A DNA stretch of 64,000 bases from DASQEH01 sp963765725 (GCA_963765725.1 CAVXXI010000003.1:1054001-1118000); one strand, 5' to 3'. Positions 8,454-17,302 are shown, numbered from the stretch's first letter. The notes: generated by a model not told the origin, from the letters alone. Numbers and translations: made by a program.

Positions 8454-10156
8454 AGCCTCGCCAGGGCTTCCCGCAACGGGTCGAGGCCCATCGAGCCGAG
8501 ATCGAGGGCAGCCCGGTGGAACTCCTTGAGGTCGAATGCGGCGCCCTGACGGGCCCGGACCTCGTCACGCGCCTGCAGCCAGATCCGCTCGCCCACCTTG
8601 TACGAGGGTGCCTGGCCCGGCCAGCCGAGGTAGCGCAGGTGCTCGAAGCGGATCACGGCGTCGTCGAGCCTGCAGTGCTGGCGCAGGAACTCCAGCCCGA
8701 GCTCTGGAGTCCAGGTCCGGCCGGGCGCGAACCCGAACGGGTTGTCCGCCGGGATCTCGAGCTCCAGGTGCATGCCGATGTCGACGATCACCCGCGTCGC
8801 CCGCACGCTCTGCCCGTCGAGCATGCCGAGCTTGTGACCCGGGTCCTCGAGATAGCCGAGGTCGTCCATCAGCCGCTCGGCGTACAGGGCCCAGCCCTCC
8901 CCGTGGCCGGACACCCAGCACATGGTTCGCTGCCAGCGGTTGAGGCGCTCCCTGCGGTACGCCGTCTGCGCGACCTGCAGGTGATGTCCCGGCACCCCCT
9001 CGTGGTAGACCGTGGTGACCTCCTGCCAGGTGGAGAACCGGTCGACGCCCTCGGGTACCGCCCACCACATCCGGCCGGGCCGGGTCCAGTCCTCCGTGGG
9101 GCCTGTGTAGTAGATGGCGCCGTCGCTCGTCGGCGCGAGGCAGCACTCGATCCGCCGGACCGGCTCGGGGATGTCGAAGTGGACGTCGGCGAGCTCGCGG
9201 ACTGTCGTGTCGGCGAGCTCCTGCATCCAGTCGCGGAATCGCTCCTTGCCCTCGATGACCCGGCCGGGCTCTGAGTCGAGGGCTTCCATCGCGTCCGCGA
9301 CGGTGCCTCGCGGCACGATCCGGCTCGCGACCCGCTGCATCTCGTCCTCGATGCGCTTGAGCTCCTCCCAGGCCCAGGCGTACGTCTCGTCGAGGTCGAC
9401 GGTGGCGCCGAGGAACGACCTCGAGGCCGGCTCGTAGCGCTCTCGTCCGACCGCATCGCGCTCGCGGCCGCGCGGCAACAGGTCGCGCTCGAGGAAGCGT
9501 GCGAAGTCGGAGTACGCCGCTGTCGCGGCCGAAGCGCTCGCCTCGAGGCCTCGCTTCAACGTGTCGTCTACGGCAGCTCGTGACACCAGGGAGGCGAAGA
9601 GGTTGCCTGCGGCACCTTTCTCTCCGGTCCACCCGCGGATCTGGTCGGCGACGGCGGCGAGCTGTCGTTGCGCCGACACGTGTCCGTCGTCGGCGGATCG
9701 GACCAACGTCTGCTGGTAGTCCGCCAGCGCGGCAGGCACTCCGGACAACCGGGCGTCGATGGCGGCCCACGCCTGCTCGCCGTCGGTGCTCATCAGGTCG
9801 AAGGCCGACCGGAGCGCATGCACCTCGCTCTCGATCACGCTGACCTGCGACTGCGGCGTCATCGCCGCGTACTGTTCGAGGTCCACGGTCAGCCGCTCCA
9901 CGAACGACGCCTGGGCGGCCCGCGCCCGCTCGTCTCGGGCCTCGGCGGAGCGCATCGCCGAGAGAGTCCGCCGCATCAGCTCCTCGCGGGCGGCATAGCC
10001 GTCGAGGCTGAGATCAGGGAGCTCGGACTCGTGGCCCGCTATCCCGAGGTACGTCGCGGTGAGTGGCGACAAGGCGGCCCAGTCGTCGACGAACCGCTCG
10101 GCGATGTCGTCGACCTCGCGGCCGCCAGACGCGGGAGAGGGAGGGGAGTCGTTCAC
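8450..10156 (-). CDS. DUF885 family metallopeptidase-like protein
   Basis: A 568 aa protein of the DUF885 family, whose members resemble zinc carboxypeptidases; the substrate is unknown. The metal-binding motif TVYHEGVPGHHLQVAQ sits in the C-terminal half. I chose the GTG at 10156 (VNDSPPSPASGG) because sequence upstream is low-complexity and lies within what looks like the 3' end of the epsilon subunit region; an open frame continues to 10375 but reads across accE. No signal peptide is seen, so it is probably cytoplasmic. It overlaps maf by 4 bp. The gene follows the carboxylase subunits on the same strand with a 28 bp gap. Confidence 0.88.
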   Translation of the reverse strand: MNDSPPSPASGGREVDDIAERFVDDWAALSPLTATYLGIAGHESELPDLSLDGYAAREELMRRTLSAMRSAEARDERARAAQASFVERLTVDLEQYAAMTPQSQVSVIESEVHALRSAFDLMSTDGEQAWAAIDARLSGVPAALADYQQTLVRSADDGHVSAQRQLAAVADQIRGWTGEKGAAGNLFASLVSRAAVDDTLKRGLEASASAATAAYSDFARFLERDLLPRGRERDAVGRERYEPASRSFLGATVDLDETYAWAWEELKRIEDEMQRVASRIVPRGTVADAMEALDSEPGRVIEGKERFRDWMQELADTTVRELADVHFDIPEPVRRIECCLAPTSDGAIYYTGPTEDWTRPGRMWWAVPEGVDRFSTWQEVTTVYHEGVPGHHLQVAQTAYRRERLNRWQRTMCWVSGHGEGWALYAERLMDDLGYLEDPGHKLGMLDGQSVRATRVIVDIGMHLELEIPADNPFGFAPGRTWTPELGLEFLRQHCRLDDAVIRFEHLRYLGWPGQAPSYKVGERIWLQARDEVRARQGAAFDLKEFHRAALDLGSMGLDPLREALARL

Positions 10157-10184
10157 CCCGCGACTGTAGACCTCGCCGGCGACG

Positions 10185-10406
10185 TCAGCCGGGCCAGGCG
10201 CTGGCCCTCCACATCCCTGGGCCGTGCCGGTGGACGGCCCGCACCCGTCGTAGCGGCGAAGCCCAGGCCGAGCGGCGCGGCTCAGTCGGGCGGGATGCGC
10301 CCGATGCCGACGAGGAGGCGAGCACGACGACCAGAGCAGCGATCTCGTCGGGCGAAGGGTTCCCCTGGAGGACACGTACGAGGGCGGGCTCGTCCGGCTC
10401 GGTCAC
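10185..10406 (-). CDS. Acyl-CoA carboxylase epsilon subunit
   Basis: Small 73 aa accessory subunit of actinobacterial acyl-CoA carboxylases, which stabilises the alpha-beta complex. It is recognisable from the N-terminal VRVLQGNPSPDEIAALV, an alanine/serine-rich middle, and the C-terminal PGMWRASAWP ending typical of AccE/PccE proteins. The GTG start at 10406 overlaps the stop of the beta subunit by 4 bp (GTGA), so the two are made together. The assignment rests on short motifs plus position directly after the carboxyltransferase, which is the standard arrangement. Confidence 0.85.
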   Translation of the reverse strand: MTEPDEPALVRVLQGNPSPDEIAALVVVLASSSASGASRPTEPRRSAWASPLRRVRAVHRHGPGMWRASAWPG

Positions 10407-11977
10407 AACGGGATGTTCCCGTGCTTCTTCGGCGGGAGGATCTCGCGCTTGTTGCGCAGCAGCCGCAGCGAGCGGACGATCTCGGCCCGCGTCTCGTGCG
10501 GCGCGATGACGGCGTCGACGAAGCCGCGTTCGGCCGCGAGGTACGGGTTGGCGAGAGTGTCGTCGTACTCGGAGATCAGGTCGGCGCGCAGGCCCTCGGG
10601 GTCGTCGGCAGCACGCAGCTCCGAGCGGTACAGGAGGTTGACGGCGCCCTGGGCTCCCATCACCGCGATCTGCGCCGTCGGCCACGCGACGTTGACGTCG
10701 GCACCGAGGTGCTTGGAGCCCATCACGTCGTACGCCCCGCCGTACGCCTTGCGCGTGATCACCGTGATGAGCGGCACAGTCGCCTCCGCGTACGCGAAGA
10801 GCAGCTTGGCGCCGCGCCGGATGATCCCGCCCCACTCCTGGCTCGTACCGGGGAGGAAGCCGGGCACGTCGACAAAGGTCAGGACCGGCACGTTGAACGC
10901 GTCGCAGGTCCGGACGAAGCGCGCCGCCTTCTCCGACGCGTCGATGTCCAAGGTGCCTGCCAGCTGCATCGGCTGGTTGGCCACGACACCCACGGAGTGG
11001 CCCTCGATCCGGCCCAGGCCGACGACGATGTTTGGCGCGAACAGCGCATGGATCTCGAGGAAGTCCCCGTCGTCGAGCACCGACTCGATGACGTTGTGCA
11101 TGTCGTAGGGCTGGTTCGGCGAGTCGGGGATGAGCGTGTCGAGAGCCCGGTCGTCGTCGTTGGGGTCGAGGTCGACCGGGGTGTCGAAGACCGGTGGGTC
11201 TTCGAGGTTGTTCTGCGGCAGGTAGCCGACCAGAGCCTTGACGAAGTCGATGGCGTCGTCCTCGTCGGAGGCCAGGTAGTGGGCCCCGCCGCTTCGGGAG
11301 TTGTGCGTGTGTGCGCCGCCGAGCTCCTCCATCGTGACGTCCTCGCCGGTGACGGTCTTGATGACGTCGGGACCCGTGATGAACATGTGGGACGTCTTGT
11401 CGACCATGACCGTGAAGTCCGTGACCGCCGGGGAGTACACGGCGCCCCCGGCGCACGGGCCCATGATCAGCGAGATCTGCGGCACCACACCGGAGGCGTG
11501 CACGTTGCGCCGGAAGATCTCGCCGTACAGCCCCAGCGAGACGACCCCCTCCTGGATCCGGGCGCCGCCGGAGTCGTTGATGCCGATGACCGGGCAGCCG
11601 GTCTTCATGGCGAGGTCCATCACCTTGACGATCTTCTCGCCGAACACCTGCCCGAGGCTTCCGCCGAAGACGGTGAAGTCCTGGGCGAACACGCACACCT
11701 GTCGTCCGTCGATCGTCCCGTACCCCGTCACCACACCGTCCCCGTACGGCCGGTTGCGCTCCATGCCGAAGTTGGTGGAGCGGTGCCTGGCCAGCTCGTC
11801 GAGCTCGACGAACGAACCGTCGTCGAGCAGCCGTTCGACCCGTTCACGGGCGGTCAGCTTGCCTTTGGCGTGCTGCTTCTCGATCGCCCGCGAGGAGCCG
11901 GAGTGGATCGCGGCATCGAGTCGCTCCTCGAGGTCGGCGAGCTTGCCGGACGTGGTGTGGATGTCGATGTCGCTCAC
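10403..11977 (-). CDS. Acyl-CoA carboxylase carboxyltransferase beta subunit
   Basis: Transfers the carboxyl group from carboxybiotin to acetyl- or propionyl-CoA. The 524 aa protein from GTG 11977 (VSDIDIHTTSGK) is of AccB/PccB type: N-terminal half with GGARIQEGV and the glycine-rich MGPCAGGAVYSPA, C-terminal half with TFVDVPGFLPG and KAYGGAYDVM. An upstream TTG/other start would run into the divergent birA promoter, so GTG 11977 is preferred. Only 23 bp separate it from birA, which biotinylates the alpha partner. It forms an operon with the epsilon subunit, then DUF885 and maf. Confidence 0.94.
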   Translation of the reverse strand: MSDIDIHTTSGKLADLEERLDAAIHSGSSRAIEKQHAKGKLTARERVERLLDDGSFVELDELARHRSTNFGMERNRPYGDGVVTGYGTIDGRQVCVFAQDFTVFGGSLGQVFGEKIVKVMDLAMKTGCPVIGINDSGGARIQEGVVSLGLYGEIFRRNVHASGVVPQISLIMGPCAGGAVYSPAVTDFTVMVDKTSHMFITGPDVIKTVTGEDVTMEELGGAHTHNSRSGGAHYLASDEDDAIDFVKALVGYLPQNNLEDPPVFDTPVDLDPNDDDRALDTLIPDSPNQPYDMHNVIESVLDDGDFLEIHALFAPNIVVGLGRIEGHSVGVVANQPMQLAGTLDIDASEKAARFVRTCDAFNVPVLTFVDVPGFLPGTSQEWGGIIRRGAKLLFAYAEATVPLITVITRKAYGGAYDVMGSKHLGADVNVAWPTAQIAVMGAQGAVNLLYRSELRAADDPEGLRADLISEYDDTLANPYLAAERGFVDAVIAPHETRAEIVRSLRLLRNKREILPPKKHGNIPL

Positions 11978-12000
11978 GCTGGGCAGCGTAGCGTGACGAA

Positions 12001-12834
12001 GTGGCTTCGACGTACGACGACCTGGAGCGCCCACCCCTGCGTGCCGAGCCGCTCCGCCGGGCGCTGCTGACCCCGGGGTCGCTGTGGTCCGAGCTGGAGG
12101 TCGTCGAGTCGGTGTCGTCGACGAACGCGGTCCTGGCTCGGCGGGCGGCGACCGACGGCGGGTCCGGCGTCGTCCTGCTCGCCGAGCACCAGACGGCGGG
12201 CCGCGGCAGGCTGGACCGTACCTGGGCGGTGCCGCCGAGAACGGGGCTGACCCTGTCGGCGCTGGTGCGTCCGTACGACGTCGCGGTGTCGCGTTGGCCC
12301 TGGATCTCCCTGCTGACCGGTCTGGCTGTCGGCGCGGCCCTGAACACGACCGCCGGCGTGGCCGCCACGTTGAAGTGGCCGAACGACGTCGTCATCGGTG
12401 AGCGCAAGGTGGCAGGCGTCCTGGTCGAGCGGGTCGAGGTGGGGCCGTACCCGCCGGCCGCCGTGATCGGCATCGGGTTGAACGTGTCGGCGAGGGCTGA
12501 TGAGCTTCCTGTCCCGACCGCCACGTCGCTCAGCATGGAGGGTGCGCGTACCACCGACCGGTCCGTGCTGGCCCGGGCCGTTCTCCGTACGCTCGAGGGC
12601 CTGCTCGGCGACTGGCAGCGCTCGGGTGGCGACGCCGAGCGGGGGCTGCTCACCGCGTACGTGCAGGCGTGCAGCACGGTCGGGCGACGGGTGAGCGTGG
12701 CGCTTCCCGCCGGCGGCGAGGTCATCGGTGAGGCGGTCGGTGTGGACGCCACGGGCCGGCTGGTGGTGTCGACCGACGCCGGCACCCGGGCCTTCGGCGC
12801 GGGCGATGTCGTGCACCTCCACCCGCTGACATGA
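12001..12834 (+). CDS. birA: Biotin--[acetyl-CoA-carboxylase] ligase
   Basis: Attaches biotin to the carrier lysines of pyruvate carboxylase and acyl-CoA carboxylase. The 277 aa protein shows the catalytic biotin/ATP-binding loop QTAGRGRLDRTW, the central LKWPNDVVIG and KVAGVLVE motifs, and a small C-terminal domain. There is no N-terminal winged helix, so it is the ligase-only type and unlikely to repress genes. The GTG start lies 23 bp from the divergent carboxyltransferase start, leaving room only for very short or leaderless messages. Its placement next to its targets is common in actinobacteria. Confidence 0.94.
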   Translation: MASTYDDLERPPLRAEPLRRALLTPGSLWSELEVVESVSSTNAVLARRAATDGGSGVVLLAEHQTAGRGRLDRTWAVPPRTGLTLSALVRPYDVAVSRWPWISLLTGLAVGAALNTTAGVAATLKWPNDVVIGERKVAGVLVERVEVGPYPPAAVIGIGLNVSARADELPVPTATSLSMEGARTTDRSVLARAVLRTLEGLLGDWQRSGGDAERGLLTAYVQACSTVGRRVSVALPAGGEVIGEAVGVDATGRLVVSTDAGTRAFGAGDVVHLHPLT

Positions 12835-12850
12835 CACCATTCGAGGGACC

Positions 12851-13402
12851 ATGGCCATCTCACCGAAGCTGCTGGGCGACGGCGAACACGTCATCGCCTC
12901 GACCCGCACGCACTGGAAGGCGCTCGTCCTGCCCGTGCTCGCACTGCTGGTGACGTGCGCCGTGGCCGGCTTCCTGATCGCCATCGTGCCGTCCACCTCG
13001 TCCAACGCCGGCGTATGGGTCGTGGTCGTCCTGGCGCTGCTCGTCATCGTGTACGCCACCGTCCGGCCCTTCCTCGTCTGGCTGACCGCGTCGTACACCG
13101 TGACCAACCGCCGGCTGATCAACCGTTCCGGCGTCTTCACCCGCCGCGGGCGCGACATCCCCCTGCAGCGGATCAACGACGTGAAGTACGAGCGGGGCGT
13201 GCTCGACCGGGTGCTCGGATGCGGCACGCTCATCATCTCCGATGCCAGTGAGGAGGGTCGCTCGGTGCTGCCCGACGTCCCGAACGTCGAGAAGCTCCAG
13301 CTGGTCATCACGGACCTGCTCTTCGGAGACGGCCCCGACGGCGATGGCGGCGACGGCACCGGGGACGGCGGCTTCACGCGGCCGCCGACCCGACGGCGGT
13401 GA
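12851..13402 (+). CDS. PH-domain (bPH2/DUF304) membrane protein
   Basis: A 183 aa protein with two close transmembrane segments (about residues 24-46 and 53-75) followed by a bacterial PH-like domain (YTVTNRRLINRSGVFTRRG, IPLQRINDVKYE, GTLIISDA). The family is common in actinobacteria between birA and other genes, and its role is not established. The last ~25 residues are Gly/Asp-rich. It ends in a GTGA overlap with the adenylate cyclase gene, which suggests coupled expression and perhaps a membrane-sensing partner for that cytoplasmic cyclase; the functional link is inference. Confidence 0.9.
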   Translation: MAISPKLLGDGEHVIASTRTHWKALVLPVLALLVTCAVAGFLIAIVPSTSSNAGVWVVVVLALLVIVYATVRPFLVWLTASYTVTNRRLINRSGVFTRRGRDIPLQRINDVKYERGVLDRVLGCGTLIISDASEEGRSVLPDVPNVEKLQLVITDLLFGDGPDGDGGDGTGDGGFTRPPTRRR

Positions 13403-14460
13403 CGGCTTCGGAGCCGCATCACCCGCACGGGCAGCCCCCGACGCGCGAGGACCTCGAGCGGGAGATCCTCGGCGAGCGGCCGAGCCTGACGGTCGATGCG
13501 GTCCTCGGCGACGGGGAGGTGTCCCTCGACACGGCACGCAGGCTCTGGCGGGCCCTCGGCTTCCCCGATGCCGGCGGGGCACCGGCGTTCACCAGCGCCG
13601 ACGGCGAGGCGATGCGCCTGGTCGGCTCCCTGGTGGACGACGGCCACGTCGACCTGGACACCGCCATCAAGCTCGTCCGGGCGGTCGGGCAGACGATGGC
13701 GCGGCTGGCCGACTGGCAGGTCGCGACGCTCAGCGACTACATCGAGGCCCTCGAGCTCGCCGGCCGCGGGACCGGGTCCCGGCTGCAGAGCGCGCTCGGG
13801 GTGCTGCAGACGGTGGAGCCCGCCTTCGAGGAGCTGATGACCTACGCGTGGCGCCGGCACCTCGCGGCCGCCGTCAGCAGGGTTGAGGCCCTCGGGGCGA
13901 AGGACTCCGACCTGCACACCCTGATCGTGTCGGTCGGCTTCGCCGACCTCGTCCGCTTCACGCATCTCGCGAACGGCGTGGACGAGGATCGGATCGCCGA
14001 TGTCGTCGAGGACTTCGAGTCGGTCTGCTCCGACATCGTGACCGCGAACGGCGGTCGGGTCATCAAGGCGCTCGGGGACTCCGTCTTGTTCATCGCACCG
14101 GGACCGCATGCCGCGGCCGAGATCGGCTGCACGCTCGTGGAGAGGATCGGTGCGGACGAGAGCCTGCCCGACGTCCACGTCGGCCTGGCCACCGGTCCCG
14201 TGGCCATGCGGCTCGGTGACGTCTTCGGCCCGCCCGTCAACCTGGCCAGCCGGCTCACCGGGATCGCCCGCCGCAACCGGGTATTGTGCGACGCCGCCAC
14301 CGCCGACGCGGTACGCGACGCGGGACGCTACGTGGTCCGTGCGATGACGGCACGGCAGATCCGCGGCTTCGGCACCATGCAGCCGATGTCCATCAGGCGG
14401 ATCGCGCCCGAACGGCCGCTCCCCGAGCGCAGGGCGGACCCGTCGCGGGGCTCGAGGTAG
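13399..14460 (+). CDS. Class III adenylate/guanylate cyclase with N-terminal regulatory domain
   Basis: Soluble 353 aa cyclase. The N-terminal ~165 residues resemble the regulatory domain of mycobacterial Rv1264-type pH-responsive cyclases. The C-terminal catalytic domain keeps the needed residues: metal aspartates D183 (FADLVRFT) and D227 (LGDSVLF), the purine-selecting lysine K223 (VIKALGD), D274 (GDVFG), and the transition-state pair N281 and R285 (VNLASRL). Lysine plus aspartate favours ATP, so the product is probably cAMP. The GTG start overlaps the PH-domain gene by 4 bp. Confidence 0.92.
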   Translation: MTASEPHHPHGQPPTREDLEREILGERPSLTVDAVLGDGEVSLDTARRLWRALGFPDAGGAPAFTSADGEAMRLVGSLVDDGHVDLDTAIKLVRAVGQTMARLADWQVATLSDYIEALELAGRGTGSRLQSALGVLQTVEPAFEELMTYAWRRHLAAAVSRVEALGAKDSDLHTLIVSVGFADLVRFTHLANGVDEDRIADVVEDFESVCSDIVTANGGRVIKALGDSVLFIAPGPHAAAEIGCTLVERIGADESLPDVHVGLATGPVAMRLGDVFGPPVNLASRLTGIARRNRVLCDAATADAVRDAGRYVVRAMTARQIRGFGTMQPMSIRRIAPERPLPERRADPSRGSR

Positions 14461-14475
14461 GGCTGTGCCGCTCCG

Positions 14476-14988
14476 TCAGCTGTGGACCGGCGTCTCGGCC
14501 TCGCCGTCCGGGACTCCGTCGGCCGGTTGCGGGGCGAGATCCGTGTCGCCGGGTGCCTCGGAGGCGGGCCTGAAGACGAACCTGCGGTAGCTCCAGAACC
14601 GGAAGATCATGCCGGCCACGAGCCCGACTACGTTGCCCGAGATGTTGTCCTCGACGGGGCTACGCAGCCCCAGCACGTAGTGCGAGACGCCCAGGATGGC
14701 GACGGCGATCACCATGCCCACGCCGTTCAGGGCGAAGAAGAGGGTCACCTCCCGGCGGGCGCCCGACCTTGCGCGGTCGACCCAGGTCCAGTGGCGGTTG
14801 CCGGCGTAGGTGACCATCGTCGCCACGGCGACGGAGATGCCCTTCGCGGTGAGGGGCTTGTGCTCCAGCAGGCCGGGGCCGGCGAACCGCAGCACGTTGA
14901 AGACCGTGACGTCGATGACGAAGCCGATCGCGCCGACGACGCCGAACTTGAGCCCCTCGGGCGCCAGGCCCCGCAGGCGTTGCAGCAC
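14476..14988 (-). CDS. GtrA family membrane protein
   Basis: A 170 aa integral membrane protein with four predicted helices, starting with the family hallmark LKFGVVGAIGFVIDVTVFNVLR and containing YAGNRHWTW and FWSYRRFVF. GtrA-type proteins are thought to help move lipid-linked sugars across the membrane for cell-wall or antigen glycosylation. The last 30 residues are a polar acidic tail. It is convergent with the cyclase gene and divergent from DUF3224. Confidence 0.92.
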   Translation of the reverse strand: MLQRLRGLAPEGLKFGVVGAIGFVIDVTVFNVLRFAGPGLLEHKPLTAKGISVAVATMVTYAGNRHWTWVDRARSGARREVTLFFALNGVGMVIAVAILGVSHYVLGLRSPVEDNISGNVVGLVAGMIFRFWSYRRFVFRPASEAPGDTDLAPQPADGVPDGEAETPVHS

Positions 14989-15090
14989 GCAGGCACTCCT
15001 CCCGTCGTCAAGCCGCCAGCAGGGAAGTCTACGGGAGGCACCTGAACCGGCCCTGAGATGACCGGTTGCAGGCGCGGGTCGCCGGAAATA

Positions 15091-15109
15091 ATGTGTGACT
15101 CATACACAT
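15091..15109. promoter_or_regulatory. Perfect inverted repeat ATGTGT-N7-ACACAT, candidate MarR operator
   Basis: An AT-rich palindrome with 6-bp arms and a 7-bp centre lies 21 bp before the DUF3224 start, in otherwise GC-rich DNA. The local AAATAAT could be part of a -10 box, so a bound repressor would block transcription. The MarR gene two genes down is the obvious candidate ligand. No footprint exists; this is inference from symmetry and position. Confidence 0.5.
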
Positions 15110-15129
15110 ATCCCGAGAAGGGCGCGAGG

Positions 15130-15528
15130 ATGACCGCGACGGCGAAGGGCTCGTTCCAGGTGTCGAAGTGGGAGGAGGACACGTACGAGGAGATCGGCGG
15201 CGGTTCGAAGCTGACCAAGGTGTCGATCGTCCAGGACTTCAGCGGCGACCTCGAGGCGGCGGTGGCCTGGGAGGGCCAGATGTACTACCGCACCGACGGC
15301 ACGGCCGTGTACAACGGGCTGCTCCGCTTCGTCGCGACGCTGGAGGGCCGCGAGGGCTCCTTCGTCGCGACCACCTCCGGCGGCTACGACGGTGAGACGG
15401 CCACCACCCACTGGACGGTGGTCTCCGGGTCCGGCACGGGAGACCTGGCCCGGATCGGCGGACACGGTACGGCAACCGCGGGAGCCGGTACCGAAGGCAC
15501 GTTCACCTTCGACTACGACCTCGACTAG
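15130..15528 (+). CDS. DUF3224 domain-containing protein
   Basis: A 132 aa soluble protein matching the DUF3224 family (predicted small beta-barrel), seen in SFQVSKWEEDTYEE, LTKVSIVQDFSGDLEA, and the ending GTFTFDYDLD. The biochemical role of the family is unknown. The ATG at 15130 is chosen because it has GCGAGG upstream and begins at the conserved MTATAKGSF. It is followed after 8 bp by a MarR-type regulator and preceded by a perfect palindrome, so the pair looks like a self-regulated operon. Confidence 0.88.
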   Translation: MTATAKGSFQVSKWEEDTYEEIGGGSKLTKVSIVQDFSGDLEAAVAWEGQMYYRTDGTAVYNGLLRFVATLEGREGSFVATTSGGYDGETATTHWTVVSGSGTGDLARIGGHGTATAGAGTEGTFTFDYDLD

Positions 15529-15536
15529 CGGCCCTC

Positions 15537-16118
15537 ATGGCTCTGGACCGCGTCGGCAACCTGCTCGGCGCCCTGGCGCTGATCATCACCGACTCGACGA
15601 CGGAGGCGATCGGTGAGTACGCGGAGCGCTCACCCTCCGACGCGGCCGCGCTGACGGCGATGCTGAACTTCCTGCCTCGGCCGTCGGTCGACGGGCTTCG
15701 CCAGGTCCTCGGCCTCACTCCCTCGGGGACGGTACGGCTCGTCGATCGGCTCGAAGCGGCCGGCCTAGTACGCCGTGGCGCAGGCGTCGACGGACGGTCC
15801 ACGTCGGTCGTCCTCACCGCGGCCGGCCGCCGCGCGGCGCGCCGGGTCGGCGAGGCACGGGCGGGAGTGCTCGAGGCCAGCCTCGCGGTGCTCAGCGGCA
15901 CCGAGCGCCGTCAGCTGGACGCGCTGCTGGCGAAGGTGCTCGTCGGCCGGATGCGAGGCCCGGGTGCCGTCCGCTGGATGTGCAGGTTGTGCGACATGCG
16001 GGGCTGCGGTCGAGACGAGGGGCACTGTCCCGTGGCTCAGGCCGCACGCGGGCACGGGGCTCAGTCCGCTCCCGCGAGGAGCGCATCGGCTCCAGCCGCC
16101 GGGGAGCCGTCGCACTAG
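15537..16118 (+). CDS. MarR-type regulator with C-terminal Cys cluster
   Basis: A 193 aa winged-helix regulator. The recognition helix lies in RPSVDGLRQVLGLTPSGTVRLVDRLEAAGLVRR and the wing in GVDGRSTSVVLT; part of the region reads as MarR family. The C-terminal region carries four cysteines, C149-x2-C152-x4-C157-x6-C164 (MCRLCDMRGCGRDEGHCPV), spaced like a metal or redox centre. The tail after 170 is Ala/Ser-rich and disordered-looking. It probably controls the DUF3224 operon through the palindrome at 15091. The metal/redox idea is inference. Confidence 0.88.
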   Translation: MALDRVGNLLGALALIITDSTTEAIGEYAERSPSDAAALTAMLNFLPRPSVDGLRQVLGLTPSGTVRLVDRLEAAGLVRRGAGVDGRSTSVVLTAAGRRAARRVGEARAGVLEASLAVLSGTERRQLDALLAKVLVGRMRGPGAVRWMCRLCDMRGCGRDEGHCPVAQAARGHGAQSAPARSASAPAAGEPSH

Positions 16119-16128
16119 GGTTGCGGCC

Positions 16129-17298
16129 GTGGACACTCCCGTGGTCGGCGTCGTGGGTGCCGGCCAGCTGGCCCGGATGATGCAGCAGGCGGCGATCGGG
16201 CTCGGCGTGCCGCTGCGCCTGCTCGCCGAGTCCGGCGACGCGGCCGCGGCACAGGTGGTGCCGGCGACGACGGTCGGCGACTACCGCGACCTGGACACGT
16301 TGCGGGCTTGGGCAGCCGACTGCGCGGTGGTGACATTCGACCACGAGCACGTACCTACCGGCCATCTGGACGAGCTGACGGCCGCGGGTCGGGTGTGCCG
16401 GCCGGCCCCTGGCGCCCTGGTCCATGCCCAGGACAAGGCCGTGATGCGCGCCCGGCTCCGCCAGCTCGACCTGCCCTGTCCTCGCAACGCCGTCGTGGAG
16501 ACCGGGGCCGACATCGATGCCTTCGCACGTGCCGTCGGCGGCTATCCGGTCGTGGTCAAGGCGGCGCGCGGCGGCTACGACGGCCGTGGTGTCTGGTTCG
16601 TCGACAGCGCAAGCGAGGCCGACGAGCTGGTCAGGCACGAGGCGGCTGGCATGCCCCTGCTGGTCGAGGAGCGGGTGGACTTCGCCCGCGAGCTGTCGGC
16701 CGTGGTGGCACGGTCGCCGAGCGGTCAGCTGGCGGCGTACCCGGTGGTCCAGAGCGTGCAACGCAACGGCATCTGCGTCGAGGTGGTCGCGCCAGCCCCG
16801 GGCCTGGCTCCCGAGCTGGCGGTGCGGGCGCAGTCCGTCGCGATGCGGATCGCGGCCGAGCTCGACGTGACGGGCATCCTCGCCGTCGAGCTCTTCCAGA
16901 CCCAGGATGGGCGCATCCTGGTCAACGAGCTCGCCATGCGCCCTCACAACACCGGGCACTGGTCGATCGACGGCGCGGTGACCAGCCAGTTCGAGAACCA
17001 CCTGCGAGGGGTGCTCGACCTGCCGCTGGGGTCGCCGGCGCCGCGCGCCACGTGGTCGGTGATGGTGAACATCCTCGGCGGCTCGGCGCCGACGCTGTAC
17101 GACGGGTACCCGCACGTGCTGGCGCGCGACCCCGCCATGCGGGTACACCTGTACGGGAAGTCGGTCCGGCCCGGACGCAAGGTCGGCCACGTGACCGCGT
17201 ACGGCGACGACCTCGACGACCTGCTCGAGCGCGCCCGGCATGCAGCGGCCTGGTTCGAGGGCTCCGTGGACGACGACTCGACGGCCGAGGAGGTCTGA
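16129..17298 (+). CDS. purK: 5-(carboxyamino)imidazole ribonucleotide synthase
   Basis: ATP-grasp enzyme that carboxylates AIR to N5-CAIR using bicarbonate in purine synthesis. The 389 aa protein begins VDTPVVGVVGAGQLARMM (nucleotide-binding loop), with the ATP-grasp lid region KAARGGYDGRGVW and the metal/substrate signature VNELAMRPHNTGHWS. GTG 16129 is the only start fitting the conserved N-terminus. It is followed 4 bp later by purE, whose product uses N5-CAIR. Confidence 0.96.
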   Translation: MDTPVVGVVGAGQLARMMQQAAIGLGVPLRLLAESGDAAAAQVVPATTVGDYRDLDTLRAWAADCAVVTFDHEHVPTGHLDELTAAGRVCRPAPGALVHAQDKAVMRARLRQLDLPCPRNAVVETGADIDAFARAVGGYPVVVKAARGGYDGRGVWFVDSASEADELVRHEAAGMPLLVEERVDFARELSAVVARSPSGQLAAYPVVQSVQRNGICVEVVAPAPGLAPELAVRAQSVAMRIAAELDVTGILAVELFQTQDGRILVNELAMRPHNTGHWSIDGAVTSQFENHLRGVLDLPLGSPAPRATWSVMVNILGGSAPTLYDGYPHVLARDPAMRVHLYGKSVRPGRKVGHVTAYGDDLDDLLERARHAAAWFEGSVDDDSTAEEV

Positions 17299-17302
17299 CG
17301 AC

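Noticed and set aside
10185..11696. 503-residue minus-strand frame overlapping the carboxyltransferase gene
   Set aside because: Only its last 73 codons (the epsilon subunit) have coding character; the rest is an alternative frame of the beta subunit gene.
11974..14178. 734-residue minus-strand open frame across birA and the cyclase
   Set aside because: No family motif, low-complexity Arg/Pro/Asp content; the plus-strand genes explain the DNA fully.
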